Shown here in pieces: positions 36,107-46,227 of a stretch of 64,000 bases of DNA. Made by a program: the position numbers and the translations under genes. How positions within the stretch are numbered: the stretch's first letter is position 1; the number at the start of each line of letters is the position of its first letter. The stretch covers positions 1,309,996 to 1,373,995 of the forward strand of contig JABXKE010000002.1 in the NCBI GenBank assembly GCA_013540595.1. The letters run 5' to 3'. The notes under the pieces are model-generated. The model did no database searches and was not told the DNA's origin. It was given only the letters and a program-made list of their open reading frames with translations. The DNA is from Pyrodictium sp. Its GTDB lineage: Archaea > Thermoproteota > Thermoprotei_A > Sulfolobales > Pyrodictiaceae.

Positions 36107-36264
36107 TTCACTTCACCCGACAACAATAACACACTATCTCTACCTTATTAATTCTACGCAGTAGCTTTAGTAGTGTGGTCTTATTTAAAAACAGTAGAGA
36201 ACAAGCAGTTGACTATATAAGCTATAGTTTATGTGATGATATTGTTTGGACAAGAGACAAAAGG

Positions 36265-37152
36265 TTACAGCTCTTCCCTCTTGCCAGTAACATAGTCTAG
36301 AACTGTTTTAGAATCTATATTCACACCATATCGTTTCTTAAAGAACCTAACTATGTACTCTACGTCTCTACTCAAGAGCTGTTGAGCTGCAGGATTCTCC
36401 TTTTCAACATACTGCGGCCAATCAATTATATACGGAAGTTCCTCGTCTTCATCAGTTATCCTGACAATTATGTTGTATTCACTCAAGTCACCATGGACAA
36501 CGCCAACATCAAGATAGGCTTTCCGTAAGGTATCAGCTATCCTTGCAAGCATAGAGGCAGGGTCAAGAGGGTCCTTATAGGCATATAATTCTACACCTTC
36601 AATATACTCAGTTACGACTACATGCCTACTATAGCTATAAGGCTTAGGAACCAGTGCATTCACCTTGTAGAGATCTTCGAGAACACGATACTCTCTCTGC
36701 CCGGCTATCTTGGCTAATGCATACCAGTCATAACCTGGTTTATCTACTGCATAAACCCTAACACGTAATACTTTCTGAAAGCTAGTACGACCAACCCGAT
36801 GGAACTTAACTATGACCCTCTCACCAGAAGGCGTTAGTCCTGAGTATACATCACTTTCTTTTCCTACACCGAGCTTGTCGCCTAGAGCATGCAGTATTCC
36901 ACGCTCAACGAGGCTACGTAAGGCCAACATATCAAGACCAAGATAAGTAAGTCTGTATCCTACATAGTCGCCTAGACGACGCTTTACTAGTTTAAGCTTA
37001 TTGAGTTTTTGCAAAACCATAGATACATGAGTTGACGGCATGCGGACTTGACGCTCTATAACTTCTAGTGGTACATATTCATACCTAGACATATTCCGCT
37101 CTATAACGGATAATACACGGAAGTCACGCTGCGTAAGTTTTTTGTATGTCAA
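36265..37152 (-). CDS. rio2: RIO2 serine/threonine kinase
   Basis: RIO2 is a conserved archaeal/eukaryotic atypical kinase for small-subunit ribosome maturation. The protein has the N-terminal winged helix (LTQRDFRVLSVIERNM...), the glycine-rich loop LGVGKESDVY, a catalytic Lys in VIVKFHR, the catalytic loop VVHGDLSEYN and metal-binding IIDWPQ. I use TTG 37152 because GGTGAT is seven bases upstream and the family start fits; TTG 37167 or GTG 37164 are alternatives. Confidence 0.95.
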   Translation of the reverse strand: MTYKKLTQRDFRVLSVIERNMSRYEYVPLEVIERQVRMPSTHVSMVLQKLNKLKLVKRRLGDYVGYRLTYLGLDMLALRSLVERGILHALGDKLGVGKESDVYSGLTPSGERVIVKFHRVGRTSFQKVLRVRVYAVDKPGYDWYALAKIAGQREYRVLEDLYKVNALVPKPYSYSRHVVVTEYIEGVELYAYKDPLDPASMLARIADTLRKAYLDVGVVHGDLSEYNIIVRITDEDEELPYIIDWPQYVEKENPAAQQLLSRDVEYIVRFFKKRYGVNIDSKTVLDYVTGKREEL

Positions 37153-37503
37153 CGCTACAATCACCAACTCTTTATCACACCTTGCACTACTACCTAGTTA
37201 CTAAGAGCCCGATCGCTTAGTATTGTTAGTAAGCCGGGGGCACTATAGAGGTACAGAGGCTTTATGCCCTATTAATTCTGTCTGACTGCTTACCAAATAG
37301 TTTGCAACTAAGGTTTAGAGCATTGTAAAAGTGTTTTTAAGGATTAATCACTAAAAATACCTCAGACGAAAAAGTTTATAATCATACATGTGCGCTTCTT
37401 CTAAACGAGTAGCTTGACCCACTATAGTCCCACTTTGAGATACCGTACAACACCACGTTACTTTAATGCCAGGATGCTACTCTTGGCACTTAGGTGACAT
37501 GCC
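37153..37503. other. Intergenic region with TATA-like elements
   Basis: About 350 bases between divergent genes. AGTTTATAATC at 37373-37383 is a strong TATA-like site, and ACTTTAATG at 37459-37467 is closer to the next start. No other structure was seen. Confidence 0.45.
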
Positions 37504-37968
37504 GTGATAACTATCGGTAGTATAAAGGAGCTCGTAGGCGAGCTTGAGTGCCTACGTGAGTTGCACATTGTAGGCCGTGAGGCTCCAAAGAAGAGCCACG
37601 TGTTTGATTCCTATATAATCGAGTGGGCTTCATTTAAGCGTCGACTAGCTGAAGCCGTCGCTAAGTGCTTAATGGAGATTGCTCCTAAGATAAAGAGTGT
37701 ATATTACATAGAGCTTTCAGAGGACTATGCAGGACGCGACATAGACCTACTAGTTGAACTAGATAAGCATATTCAGGGAAATCCAAGCGAGCTCAAAGAG
37801 ACGCTAGAGGCCATATTATACAAGATTGTCGGACTCATTGGTTTGGATATGTATAAGCTTACTAATGCTGGCTCGTCATTATTTGAAATACATACAAGTA
37901 AGGAGGGCATATATGGATCAAAGACACTATATAAGCGTGCCATTCATCTTATTAGTAATGAGAACTAA
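37504..37968 (+). CDS. Nucleotidyltransferase-like protein, first paralogue
   Basis: The 154 residues contain a helix, a strand VYYIELSED and the motif AGRDIDLLVELD at about residues 78-89, which looks like the D-x-D core of a nucleotidyltransferase domain. A long helix and the C-terminal SSLFEIHTS follow. The gene at 38141 has the same order of elements. The start is GTG with AGGTGA upstream. The function is not known. Confidence 0.6.
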   Translation: MITIGSIKELVGELECLRELHIVGREAPKKSHVFDSYIIEWASFKRRLAEAVAKCLMEIAPKIKSVYYIELSEDYAGRDIDLLVELDKHIQGNPSELKETLEAILYKIVGLIGLDMYKLTNAGSSLFEIHTSKEGIYGSKTLYKRAIHLISNEN

Positions 37969-38140
37969 GTCTTGTGTATTGTTGTATTATTATTCGTAAG
38001 ACTAAGCTAGTCTGACTATCAAGGTAAGACTTACTATACGAATACCTTAATCCCCCCGGCTTTTATTAGGAGTTACCTGGTGTCGAAACATCATAGCTCA
38101 CGAGAGTCTAGAGAGACTTTCAGAATGTTTAAAGGCTAGT

Positions 38141-38575
38141 ATGGATGATGTTGCTATAACTCTGCAAGAACTCCTTGAAAATATGAATGTACCAATAGGG
38201 CTTCAGCCGTGGGAGACCCTCGAGTGGCAGCATTCAAAGCGTATACTCGCAAAGATAATAAGTAACTGTATATGTATTACTCTTAACTGTAAGGTTTACA
38301 TACTAGATGTCCACGGTGGTGCACCCAGTGAAGGGTTGGGAGGTAAAGACATAGACTTCATTATAGATTGTAAATACAAGGATATAGCTAGTTCACTTGA
38401 AGAGATCATTGAGAATATCGTCAAGGGGCAGTTACGAGAACTCATTGGGGAAGATCCATATAAGTATCTTGGCATACCAAACATTGTAGAGTTTCATAGC
38501 GTAAATGAGTTCTTATTTAAAAAATATGTGGAGTTAGGTCCTCCCTATGCTATTAAGCTCTGCGACGGACTATGA
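38141..38575 (+). CDS. Nucleotidyltransferase-like protein, second paralogue
   Basis: The 144-residue protein repeats the pattern of 37504-37968: WxSFKR-like N-terminal helix (EWQHSKRILAKI), a strand VYILDVHGG, GGKDIDFIIDCK (the D-x-D site) and a C-terminal VEFHSVNEF matching FEIHTS. They are tandem, diverged copies. Its last 23 bases overlap the convergent phosphoesterase gene. Function unknown. Confidence 0.6.
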   Translation: MDDVAITLQELLENMNVPIGLQPWETLEWQHSKRILAKIISNCICITLNCKVYILDVHGGAPSEGLGGKDIDFIIDCKYKDIASSLEEIIENIVKGQLRELIGEDPYKYLGIPNIVEFHSVNEFLFKKYVELGPPYAIKLCDGL

Positions 38576-40757
38576 AGACCAAGAACGCTATTGCAACAAT
38601 GATTAGTACAGTTACTACTATAGTGTCTGTGGTTATGCCTTTCTTCTCTGTAACCTCTATCGTTGACTGTGTGGTTGGCGCAGTAGTTGAGCGTGTAAGA
38701 GGGGCCGTAGTAGGTGTTGTGGTTTTCTCCTTAGTTGTTGTAGTTTCAGTTGTTGTAATTGTTGTAGTTGGTGGCTTTGTTGTTATCGTTACATGTGTAG
38801 TCTGAGTCGTAGTTGTGGTTGTAGTCTGGGTTTCTGTTTGTGGGATTGATGTAGTAGTTGTTGGTGTTGTAACTGTCTTTGTTGGCGATGGCTTGATATA
38901 AGTTATCTCTTTTGTGAATGAAACTTCCTTCCCGGAGGCGTCGACTACTCTTACTGTTAACTTTAGCTTGTCAACTTCCTTGTCTAATTGTGATATTGTT
39001 ATGCGTAGCATGTTTCCAGATAGTGAGGGTATCAACTTTATCTCCTTGCCATTATAGCTTGCTACAGCCTCTATACTTGCGACACCCCAAGCGTCATCGC
39101 TTACCTTAAAGTACAATGTTACTTGTCGTCCTACCTTGGGTTTGCTTGGTATCATTCGAATAAACTGAATTGTGGGGTTCTCCTTGTCTTCTGCAGTGTA
39201 CACTGTTAGTTGGTATTCCTTACCCACTTCTGGCGGGCTGGGGCTGTATCCATAGAGGACGCATCCTAGTGGTGTACAGCGTAGCTTTAATTCGCCTATG
39301 CCAGTCTTGTATACGTTTACGGTTTTACCATAGTATTCTGGAGGTATGTACAAAGCAAGCACAGTTTTGTCAAGTAAGTCTATTATCTTAGTCTTGTTAG
39401 TTATTTTAAAGTATACCGTTACAGCCGATGGGCCTTGGACATAGTGTGCCTCAACGTACTCTGTATTAAAGGATGATCCTCTAGTGTAGTATGGGCCTTC
39501 ACCATATATCTTTACGCTACCGTCGCTAGATAATTCAATTACTCTGAAACCGTGATAGTCTTGGGGTCGAATAGATCCGCCTGTTGTAACAGTTACGATG
39601 TACTGTATGGTCTTGCCATCAGGTGTGTGCACTTCAGCATAAGAGTTTAGGTGTACATGGCCTGAGAATATTAGTACGCGCTCGGCTGGCGTATTGATCA
39701 GTCCTTCAAGGAACGTCTTTAGCGCTTCAGTGTTTTGTAGCCAGCTTGAATATATGTACATGTACTGGGAGTTTGGCTTCTTTGATGTGAGGAGACTGTA
39801 TAGTTCGTCTACACTGTTCACTGTGAAATTGAATTGTATATCACCAAACATGTGTGTAAAGTGTGGATGGTGAAACATTATGATCTTCACGGGTTCCCGT
39901 GTGCTCTCTAGGATTTTCTTAGCCCATGTAGCTTGATCAGTATTTATGTAGCCTTCCCCGCCACTGTCTATGCCGATGAACCTGTAAAGCCCTAATACTC
40001 CTATGGTATAGTTCCATGGGCCACGGTAGTAAATGTAATTCTTCAAGCCACCTACGTGGTCATGATTTCCTGGGACTCCTACAAGCGGATGATATAGTAT
40101 GTAGTCAGTCATTAGGCTTTGCTCGTACTCGACTGGCGCAGCTGTATCAGCCAAGTCCCCAGTATCGACTATAATAGTAAACCCGGGTAGTCCCAGGGAT
40201 AGAAGGTTTACTGCTAAATCGTACTTCCACGCCTCTTTTCCATTAGAGTTTATGACGCCAAAATGTCTATCGGTAACATGTACGATGAATACTTTTTCGA
40301 GCATCTCCTTGGTGGCTACAACAACCGCATGTGGCTCACCATATACAGCGCCATTATACTCTATGAATAGATCATAGAGAAGAGTCTTAGCGTTTTCAGG
40401 TATTGTTGCACGGTAAGTTTTCTCGTCTACTCTCACGAATTCCAGGTCGTAAACATCGCCATACCCATCATCGATAAATATGCGTGAGACGTTACCAGGC
40501 TTTGACAGTACTATGGTAAAGGTTCCTCCAGGCTCTACAAAGGCTGGCGCTGCAAAGCGAGGCTGAAGTATTAGGCCCTTAGCTAGTTTAGCCTCCACAT
40601 AGGGCTCTGGTATTGTTATCGTAATATTGTCTTCAGCATATGCAAACACTGGTAGAGTTGTAGTTATGGCCAATAAGAGAAGAACGAAGACTGTAGAAAT
40701 CATCGCTTTATAGCGATGACGCGCCACACCTAATACACCATATATGGAGCGGGGCAT
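38553..40757 (-). CDS. Surface-anchored metallophosphoesterase
   Basis: The 734-residue protein has an N-terminal signal sequence (STVFVLLLLAITTTLPVFAYA). A calcineurin-like core follows with VTDRHFG, DTGDLADT, VPGNHDH, MFHHPHF and SGHVHLNS (all metal and catalytic motifs). Next come beta-rich Ig-like domains, a threonine-rich stretch at about residues 640-700 and a C-terminal membrane helix ending in VRRRA. This layout suggests an extracellular enzyme tethered to the membrane by a glycosylated stalk. Its substrate is unknown, perhaps phosphate esters scavenged outside. Confidence 0.82.
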   Translation of the reverse strand: MPRSIYGVLGVARHRYKAMISTVFVLLLLAITTTLPVFAYAEDNITITIPEPYVEAKLAKGLILQPRFAAPAFVEPGGTFTIVLSKPGNVSRIFIDDGYGDVYDLEFVRVDEKTYRATIPENAKTLLYDLFIEYNGAVYGEPHAVVVATKEMLEKVFIVHVTDRHFGVINSNGKEAWKYDLAVNLLSLGLPGFTIIVDTGDLADTAAPVEYEQSLMTDYILYHPLVGVPGNHDHVGGLKNYIYYRGPWNYTIGVLGLYRFIGIDSGGEGYINTDQATWAKKILESTREPVKIIMFHHPHFTHMFGDIQFNFTVNSVDELYSLLTSKKPNSQYMYIYSSWLQNTEALKTFLEGLINTPAERVLIFSGHVHLNSYAEVHTPDGKTIQYIVTVTTGGSIRPQDYHGFRVIELSSDGSVKIYGEGPYYTRGSSFNTEYVEAHYVQGPSAVTVYFKITNKTKIIDLLDKTVLALYIPPEYYGKTVNVYKTGIGELKLRCTPLGCVLYGYSPSPPEVGKEYQLTVYTAEDKENPTIQFIRMIPSKPKVGRQVTLYFKVSDDAWGVASIEAVASYNGKEIKLIPSLSGNMLRITISQLDKEVDKLKLTVRVVDASGKEVSFTKEITYIKPSPTKTVTTPTTTTSIPQTETQTTTTTTTQTTHVTITTKPPTTTITTTETTTTKEKTTTPTTAPLTRSTTAPTTQSTIEVTEKKGITTDTIVVTVLIIVAIAFLVFIVRRRA

Positions 40758-40873
40758 ACAACACTAAATAAATTGTAGCTAATTAGGTTATAGAGCTAGG
40801 GGTTTAGATGACTTATTAGAGGTAAGAAAAACATGTGAGTGCGGCCTATGCCTTCACTACATTCATTTAGGTA

Positions 40874-42268
40874 TTACTTCTTACGTGTTATTGCTAGCCC
40901 TGCTGCAATGAGCGCTATGAGTGCTAGTACTATTCCTCCAATAGCATAGGTCTTTGCAGAACCCACATCAGCCTTTAACTTGTCTACAACCTTAACCTTT
41001 CCTTCTAGCGTACTGATCTTCTGTGAGAGGTCCTTGAGGCTGTTCTCTACACTACTTACTTTTCCACTTAACTGCTCTACATCACCTTTTATCGCTTTTG
41101 CTTCTTCAGCAGCCGCTAGTGCTTGGTCAGCTTTACTCATAGCCTCTTCCGCCTTGCTTGCTGCTTGTTCTGCCTTGCTTATCGCTGGCTCTGCAGCTTT
41201 CTCTGCCGCCTTTACAGCAGCCTCAGTTGCTGTCATCATTATATCCTTGAGGGCTTTGAGTTCGCCATACATGTTTACGGCCCACAGTATTAGGTTTCGG
41301 AAGAACCATGGACCGTCAAGAGGTACATTGTAGTACTGGTATGTTATGAGGCTTTGGTATCCATAGTATGGTGACTCGCCACTGACTATGAAAACTATTC
41401 TGCCTGCATCTGTTTCAAGTACTTGAGCAGCCATCAAGACGAATGATCCTGTCTCGCCGACGCTATGCGCGTAGCCAAGTTCTCCGGGCTCGCCAGGATT
41501 GCGTGGCTGGTGTTCAACTACTCTTCCATTCTCTGTCGTTACAAGTATTGGGATTATGTTCTCTGGTGTACCTGGATCAGTTACCTTGTGCCAATCGCCA
41601 TTCTCGTCCACCCACGCTACAGCACCGGGACCGTGCATGAGAACCTTCTCAGCACCAATAGCTAATACATCTGCGTCGTAGCGTGCAGGAGGCTTTACAA
41701 GCGCCACTACACGGTAAGGCTTAGCCGCATTGCTCTTAGTGTCCTCAATGCTTACATAGTCGCTTCGCAGCTTTACATCTATACCGTTCATCTGTAGATA
41801 ATCTAGCAAGTCGTTACAAACGTGCTGAGCAGTCTCTAGGTTACCGCCTTGTGCGGGATAATCGCTATCTGTGGCACACCACAACGCTTTGTGACCCTTG
41901 CTATTAAGCCAATTTAGTATGGCTTCCTTCTCGGCATCAGACAAATACTCCATGGGTTGACCTATGATTATCATGTCGACTGATGGCAAATCAGCAATCT
42001 TTGTAAGATCACCAACAATTATCTGGTAAGCATTGTTCTTTATGCAGTCATCTAAGGCTTCAAGAGCAGCTTCATCCTTTACTATGACTACCCAGTAGAC
42101 TTCTGGAACAACCTTCATCATAGCACAAACGCCATTCGACCTCTCACCATGAGCTAAATCTATAACGACTACTGGCAACTCTAGCCTAGCAGCACTAGCC
42201 AGTATAGGATAACTCATTGAGATTACAAAGAAAGCCAATACTAGACCTACGAGTACAGGCCTATACAT
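40874..42268 (-). CDS. Secreted, membrane-anchored coiled-coil protein
   Basis: The 464 residues comprise a signal sequence (VGLVLAFFVISMSYPILASA) and an alpha/beta ectodomain. That domain has IIGQPMEYLSDAEKEAILNWL, a pattern reminiscent of ThuA/glutamine-amidotransferase-like folds. An Ala/Lys/Glu coiled coil with repeating SKAEEA units (about residues 355-440) and a C-terminal helix (AIGGIVLALIALIAAGLA) plus RKK follow. The coiled coil could form a stalk or oligomer. Together with the neighbouring phosphoesterase it suggests a surface assembly. The family is not firmly recognised. Confidence 0.65.
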   Translation of the reverse strand: MYRPVLVGLVLAFFVISMSYPILASAARLELPVVVIDLAHGERSNGVCAMMKVVPEVYWVVIVKDEAALEALDDCIKNNAYQIIVGDLTKIADLPSVDMIIIGQPMEYLSDAEKEAILNWLNSKGHKALWCATDSDYPAQGGNLETAQHVCNDLLDYLQMNGIDVKLRSDYVSIEDTKSNAAKPYRVVALVKPPARYDADVLAIGAEKVLMHGPGAVAWVDENGDWHKVTDPGTPENIIPILVTTENGRVVEHQPRNPGEPGELGYAHSVGETGSFVLMAAQVLETDAGRIVFIVSGESPYYGYQSLITYQYYNVPLDGPWFFRNLILWAVNMYGELKALKDIMMTATEAAVKAAEKAAEPAISKAEQAASKAEEAMSKADQALAAAEEAKAIKGDVEQLSGKVSSVENSLKDLSQKISTLEGKVKVVDKLKADVGSAKTYAIGGIVLALIALIAAGLAITRKK

Positions 42269-42626
42269 GGATTACACCTCTAGGCAACTATTGGTAAACT
42301 GTTTACTGAGCTGGGTTACCCTCCAGGCACACTAGCATTGTGCGCGGGGATATTTAACGAGAACTAAGCATTCAGTACTTCTGTAGCCACATTACTAGGT
42401 AACCCTAGTCCAGTACAAGGTATTACATTTAGGCAAGGAATCTTCATAGCCATTTACAACCATCGCCCATTAATATTATTCTATGCTATAAGCCTTAGTT
42501 GAAATCAATTCCATGGTGCAAGAGCATGCGTTCTATGAGCCCAACGCAAGTTTCATACCATTATTATGCAGAGAATACTTAAGTTTGCTTTAGGTAGAAT
42601 GATATACTTACTTGAGGGGGAATAGC
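42269..42626. other. Intergenic promoter region
   Basis: About 360 bases between divergent surface genes. It holds GGTTACCC and GGTAACCC inverted pieces near 42323 and 42391, and a TATA-like ATACTTAAG at 42575-42583 that fits the ABC operon start. No gene was seen. Confidence 0.45.
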
Positions 42627-44270
42627 ATGGTACAGCAAAGAATGATTATTGTTGCATTAGCAATAGTAATCCTACTGATTGGTGTTAGTGTACTAGTTCT
42701 CACAACAAGAAAAGGGCCTTCAACTACGACTACCACACCATCAATAACTCAAACGACTAAGCCCACAGCACCAACTACAACAACACCCACACAGACTAGT
42801 CCTGTAACAACCACACAAACACAAACAAAGACAGAGACTAAGACAACTACACCATCCCCCACACCTACACAAACACAAACAAAGACACCGGCATGCACCA
42901 AGCCTGTTAAACTAATAGTTCTAACACGTCACCCTGGAGACATCCTTGATAAATCAAAAGAGGCATTTTTAAAGTCTGATATTGCAAAGAAATACTGTAT
43001 AGAAGATATAGTGTATGTCGCTCTTCCACCAGGCTTCTGGGTGCAGAGGATCAAGTCTAGCAGCGTAGATGTTGGATGGGGTGGTGGGCCAACACTCTTT
43101 GACAACCTCTACTATGCAGGAGTACTAAGGCCTCTTCAGACCCAATACGCGCTCGAGGCTGCAAGCCAGGTTCCCGATGTCTTTGCAGGTATGCCACTCA
43201 AACGTATAGGTAAAAACGGCGAGGTATACTGGGTATCAGCTGCAATAGCAAGTTTTGGTTTCACAATAAATAAGGACGTAGCTGAACAGCTTGGGTTTGA
43301 CATATCTAAACTCAAGACGTGGCGTGACCTTGCCAGCGATGACCTTGGACTAATATTAGTCAATTACGGTGTACCACCACTACGGATAGCTAACCCGTTA
43401 ATGAGCACTAGTAACACTAGGATGTACGAAATTATACTTCAAGCATATGGCTGGGAGGAGGGGTGGCGTATCCTAACCCTCATGGCTGCTAACGCACAAG
43501 TACTAGAGGGTAGTGCAGACGTTAGAGACGCAGTGATTAACGGCGAAGCCCTTGTAGGAATAACCATAGACTTCTACGGCTATACAGCCGAGAGGCTCAA
43601 CCCTGCATGTATGTACGTGCTGCCAGAGGGAGAATCCATTGTAAATGGCGACCCCATAGCAATAGCAGCATCCACGAAGAACCCCGAGGCGGCAGAAGCC
43701 TTTCTTGCATGGGTGCTCACTGAGGGGCAAGCTGTGTGGCTGCATCCAGACATAAACAGGCTACCAGCCAACCCTAAGGTCTTCGATATGCCCATAGAGA
43801 GACTTGCAGAGATAGCTGGCGCTGATGTTGACACTATGAAGACACAAGTAGAGCTACTGAAAAAGAAGTATGAACAGATAAAGACGGCAAAGACCATACA
43901 CTTTAACGACACACTAGCACTCCTTACGGAGACAGTGATGCAATACTATTTTGTAGCAACATTAGTAGAACTGCACGACCTACTCCAGGAAGCCTGGACA
44001 AAACTGCTGACCGCGTACTACATAGATAAAACCATAGATAAAACTACATTCGAGCAACTTAAATCGAAACTAACGGAGCTAGTGACCTACAAAGACCCAG
44101 TAACTGGTCAAGAAGTGAAGTTTACTCTTGAAGACGCCCTACGTGTAAATAAAGTAATAAAAGAGGCACTAAGTAAGGGCGACACTACTCTTATAGATAA
44201 ATACAAGAATGCATGGCGTGCCGCGGCCAGAGCTAAATACGAGGAAGTCATTAAGGCTCTCGGGGGCTAA
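42627..44270 (+). CDS. ABC transporter substrate-binding protein
   Basis: The 547-residue protein has an N-terminal membrane helix (MIIVALAIVILLIGVSVLVL), a threonine/proline-rich linker (to about residue 85) and a bilobal family-1 binding domain like iron(III)- or phosphonate-type proteins. It has a GGPTLFDNLYYAG segment and EAFLAWVLTEGQ near the hinge. A helical C-terminal extension of about 140 residues goes beyond many bacterial relatives. I use ATG 42627 because GAGGGGG is six bases upstream; TTG 42612 overlaps that site. It is first in an operon with permease and ATPase. Confidence 0.85.
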   Translation: MVQQRMIIVALAIVILLIGVSVLVLTTRKGPSTTTTTPSITQTTKPTAPTTTTPTQTSPVTTTQTQTKTETKTTTPSPTPTQTQTKTPACTKPVKLIVLTRHPGDILDKSKEAFLKSDIAKKYCIEDIVYVALPPGFWVQRIKSSSVDVGWGGGPTLFDNLYYAGVLRPLQTQYALEAASQVPDVFAGMPLKRIGKNGEVYWVSAAIASFGFTINKDVAEQLGFDISKLKTWRDLASDDLGLILVNYGVPPLRIANPLMSTSNTRMYEIILQAYGWEEGWRILTLMAANAQVLEGSADVRDAVINGEALVGITIDFYGYTAERLNPACMYVLPEGESIVNGDPIAIAASTKNPEAAEAFLAWVLTEGQAVWLHPDINRLPANPKVFDMPIERLAEIAGADVDTMKTQVELLKKKYEQIKTAKTIHFNDTLALLTETVMQYYFVATLVELHDLLQEAWTKLLTAYYIDKTIDKTTFEQLKSKLTELVTYKDPVTGQEVKFTLEDALRVNKVIKEALSKGDTTLIDKYKNAWRAAARAKYEEVIKALGG

Positions 44271-44276
44271 TCAAGC

Positions 44277-46136
44277 TTGAGCCTTGAAAGGCTCAAAAAG
44301 GCGGTTTTTCACCCTACTAAATCCGACTTAGAGATAGTGATTTTTCTATATTTACCACTAGTATTCATATTGCTAGGATTTGTACTCCCTCTTCTCTCAA
44401 CAATACTTAGTGCACGTGGATGGGAGGTCTTTAGGGACAAATACTATCTTGACTTGAGCTGGGATGCCTTTAGTAACATTGTAGAGTATAAGACAATAAG
44501 AAATAAGATCATAATAACTGTAAAAGGATTTGATTTAGGCGTTATAGGCAATAGTATTGTGAACGCAGTACTTGTCACGTTGACAGCCACACTGCTTGGC
44601 TCAAGTGTGGCTGTACTTGTTGGGTTTTACCGCTTCCGTGGAAGGAGGATATTCGCTGCACTCGCCTATGTACCTCTCCTCATGGCACCATTTGTTAATG
44701 CGTACATAATTCAGCGCTTTGTTAACCCCACACTAGGCTATAACACTTTGTCTTACATAATAAGTAAATTCTTTACCGAACCACTACTAGGTAAAACAGT
44801 AATAATTAGCTTTAAGAATCAAGCAGGCGTATTCCTTGCACAAGTACTCATGTTCTACCCTATAGTGTATATTAATACACTAGCTGCTTTAGCTGCTATT
44901 GACGCTACATTAGTAGAGCAAGCCCTTAACCTAGGTGCAAGAGGCTTTAAGTTATTGAGAAAGATAGTTCTACCCCTAATAGTTCCGGGCATACTGGCTG
45001 GCTCTACTCTAGTGTTCATACTTAGCCTTGAAGATGTTGGCGGCCCAATAATATTCAAATACCATAAGTTCATATCGTATGAGGTCTATCAATCCGTAGC
45101 TTACCAAGCAACACAAGAGATAGCTAAAGTAGCATCACTGAGCTTAATAATGCTAGTGGCTGCTCTGACACCGTTAGTGGTCGCTAGGCAGTATCTTAGT
45201 CTTCGATACTATGCACGTCTTGCCCGTGGGGCTCCTAGACCATTCTATGGCTTAAAACTGGGCAGTAAAGGCTATGTGTTAGCTTATCTTATAGTCTTGC
45301 CTATAATAATGGCAGCTGCTATACCACAATTTGGGATAATAGTATTAGCATTTAGTGAAAGGTGGGTGGGTGCACTACCAGATCTCTTGCCTGCAGATAA
45401 ACTGTTCACAAACTTTGAGGCATTATTGTCTATTGAGGGTATACGTAGAAGTATACTTAACAGCTTGTACTATCTTGGCCAGGCAATAGTTTTCATTGCA
45501 GTATTAGGATTTATGGCCGGCTATGCTACGGCAAGAGCGCGCTTGCCGGGTGCAACACTACTAGACACTCTGACTTCAACGCCGCTTGCCATACCTGGTC
45601 TTGTAGTTGCATTTAGCTACTTTGTGTTCTTCTCTAAGCACAATCTCGGTGGATTCTTTGACCCACAAAACGTTCCGTATGGCGTAGTTCATCTTCTGGT
45701 TCTGGCGTATGTTATGAGGAGGATACCCTTTACTGTAAGGTCTGTATTCACATCAGTTATACAGACTCCAGAAGAACTAGAAGAGGCTGCCAGAAGCCTA
45801 GGCTCTAGGAGATTTAGGGTGCTAGCTAGGATCGTGCTACCATTGACTTGGCGCGGACTCATAGCAGGCATACTGTTAAGCTCTATATACGTTCTAGCAG
45901 AAGTGAGTGTTAGTGTTACGATAGGTGCATTGGGAGGAGACATCTACTCCAGTGATCACTTGGGCCCGATAACCTTTGCTCTTCTTCAGTTGACAACGAT
46001 GACAACACTAGTAGGGGGAACGCAGCCACAAGCTAAGGCTGCTGCATTAGCAGTATTATTAATGATTCTTGAGGCGACTGTGATAACAATATCATCTAGG
46101 CTTGCGAGGAGGGGACAAGCACTAATAACAGTATAA
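44277..46136 (+). CDS. ABC transporter permease, two fused domains
   Basis: The 619-residue protein has about 12 membrane helices and two copies of the permease EAA loop, around EQALNLGARGFKLLRKIVLP and EEAARSLGSRRFRVLARIVLP. This is the fused FbpB-like arrangement found in iron(III), thiamine and aminoethylphosphonate importers, so one chain can make the whole channel. The start is TTG, six bases after the binding-protein stop. Confidence 0.9.
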   Translation: MSLERLKKAVFHPTKSDLEIVIFLYLPLVFILLGFVLPLLSTILSARGWEVFRDKYYLDLSWDAFSNIVEYKTIRNKIIITVKGFDLGVIGNSIVNAVLVTLTATLLGSSVAVLVGFYRFRGRRIFAALAYVPLLMAPFVNAYIIQRFVNPTLGYNTLSYIISKFFTEPLLGKTVIISFKNQAGVFLAQVLMFYPIVYINTLAALAAIDATLVEQALNLGARGFKLLRKIVLPLIVPGILAGSTLVFILSLEDVGGPIIFKYHKFISYEVYQSVAYQATQEIAKVASLSLIMLVAALTPLVVARQYLSLRYYARLARGAPRPFYGLKLGSKGYVLAYLIVLPIIMAAAIPQFGIIVLAFSERWVGALPDLLPADKLFTNFEALLSIEGIRRSILNSLYYLGQAIVFIAVLGFMAGYATARARLPGATLLDTLTSTPLAIPGLVVAFSYFVFFSKHNLGGFFDPQNVPYGVVHLLVLAYVMRRIPFTVRSVFTSVIQTPEELEEAARSLGSRRFRVLARIVLPLTWRGLIAGILLSSIYVLAEVSVSVTIGALGGDIYSSDHLGPITFALLQLTTMTTLVGGTQPQAKAAALAVLLMILEATVITISSRLARRGQALITV

Positions 46137-46227
46137 ATAGTGGGTAGAGACCCGTATTGTTTGTAACTTATAAACCATTAGGCAGCCTATGTACATATAT
46201 GGGCCCGTATAATAGGTGGTAAAAGAG

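Noticed and set aside
38600..38900. GTT/GTA-rich open frames on the plus strand
   Set aside because: They are the antisense of the Thr-rich stalk of the phosphoesterase.
42700..42900. ACA/ACC-rich repetitive DNA in the binding-protein gene
   Set aside because: It encodes the Thr/Pro-rich linker of a secreted protein and stays in frame; not a separate repeat element.
46204..46211. GGGCCCGT upstream of the ABC ATPase, also matching a tRNA-Val acceptor start
   Set aside because: Followed by a TATA-like promoter stretch, not a D arm.
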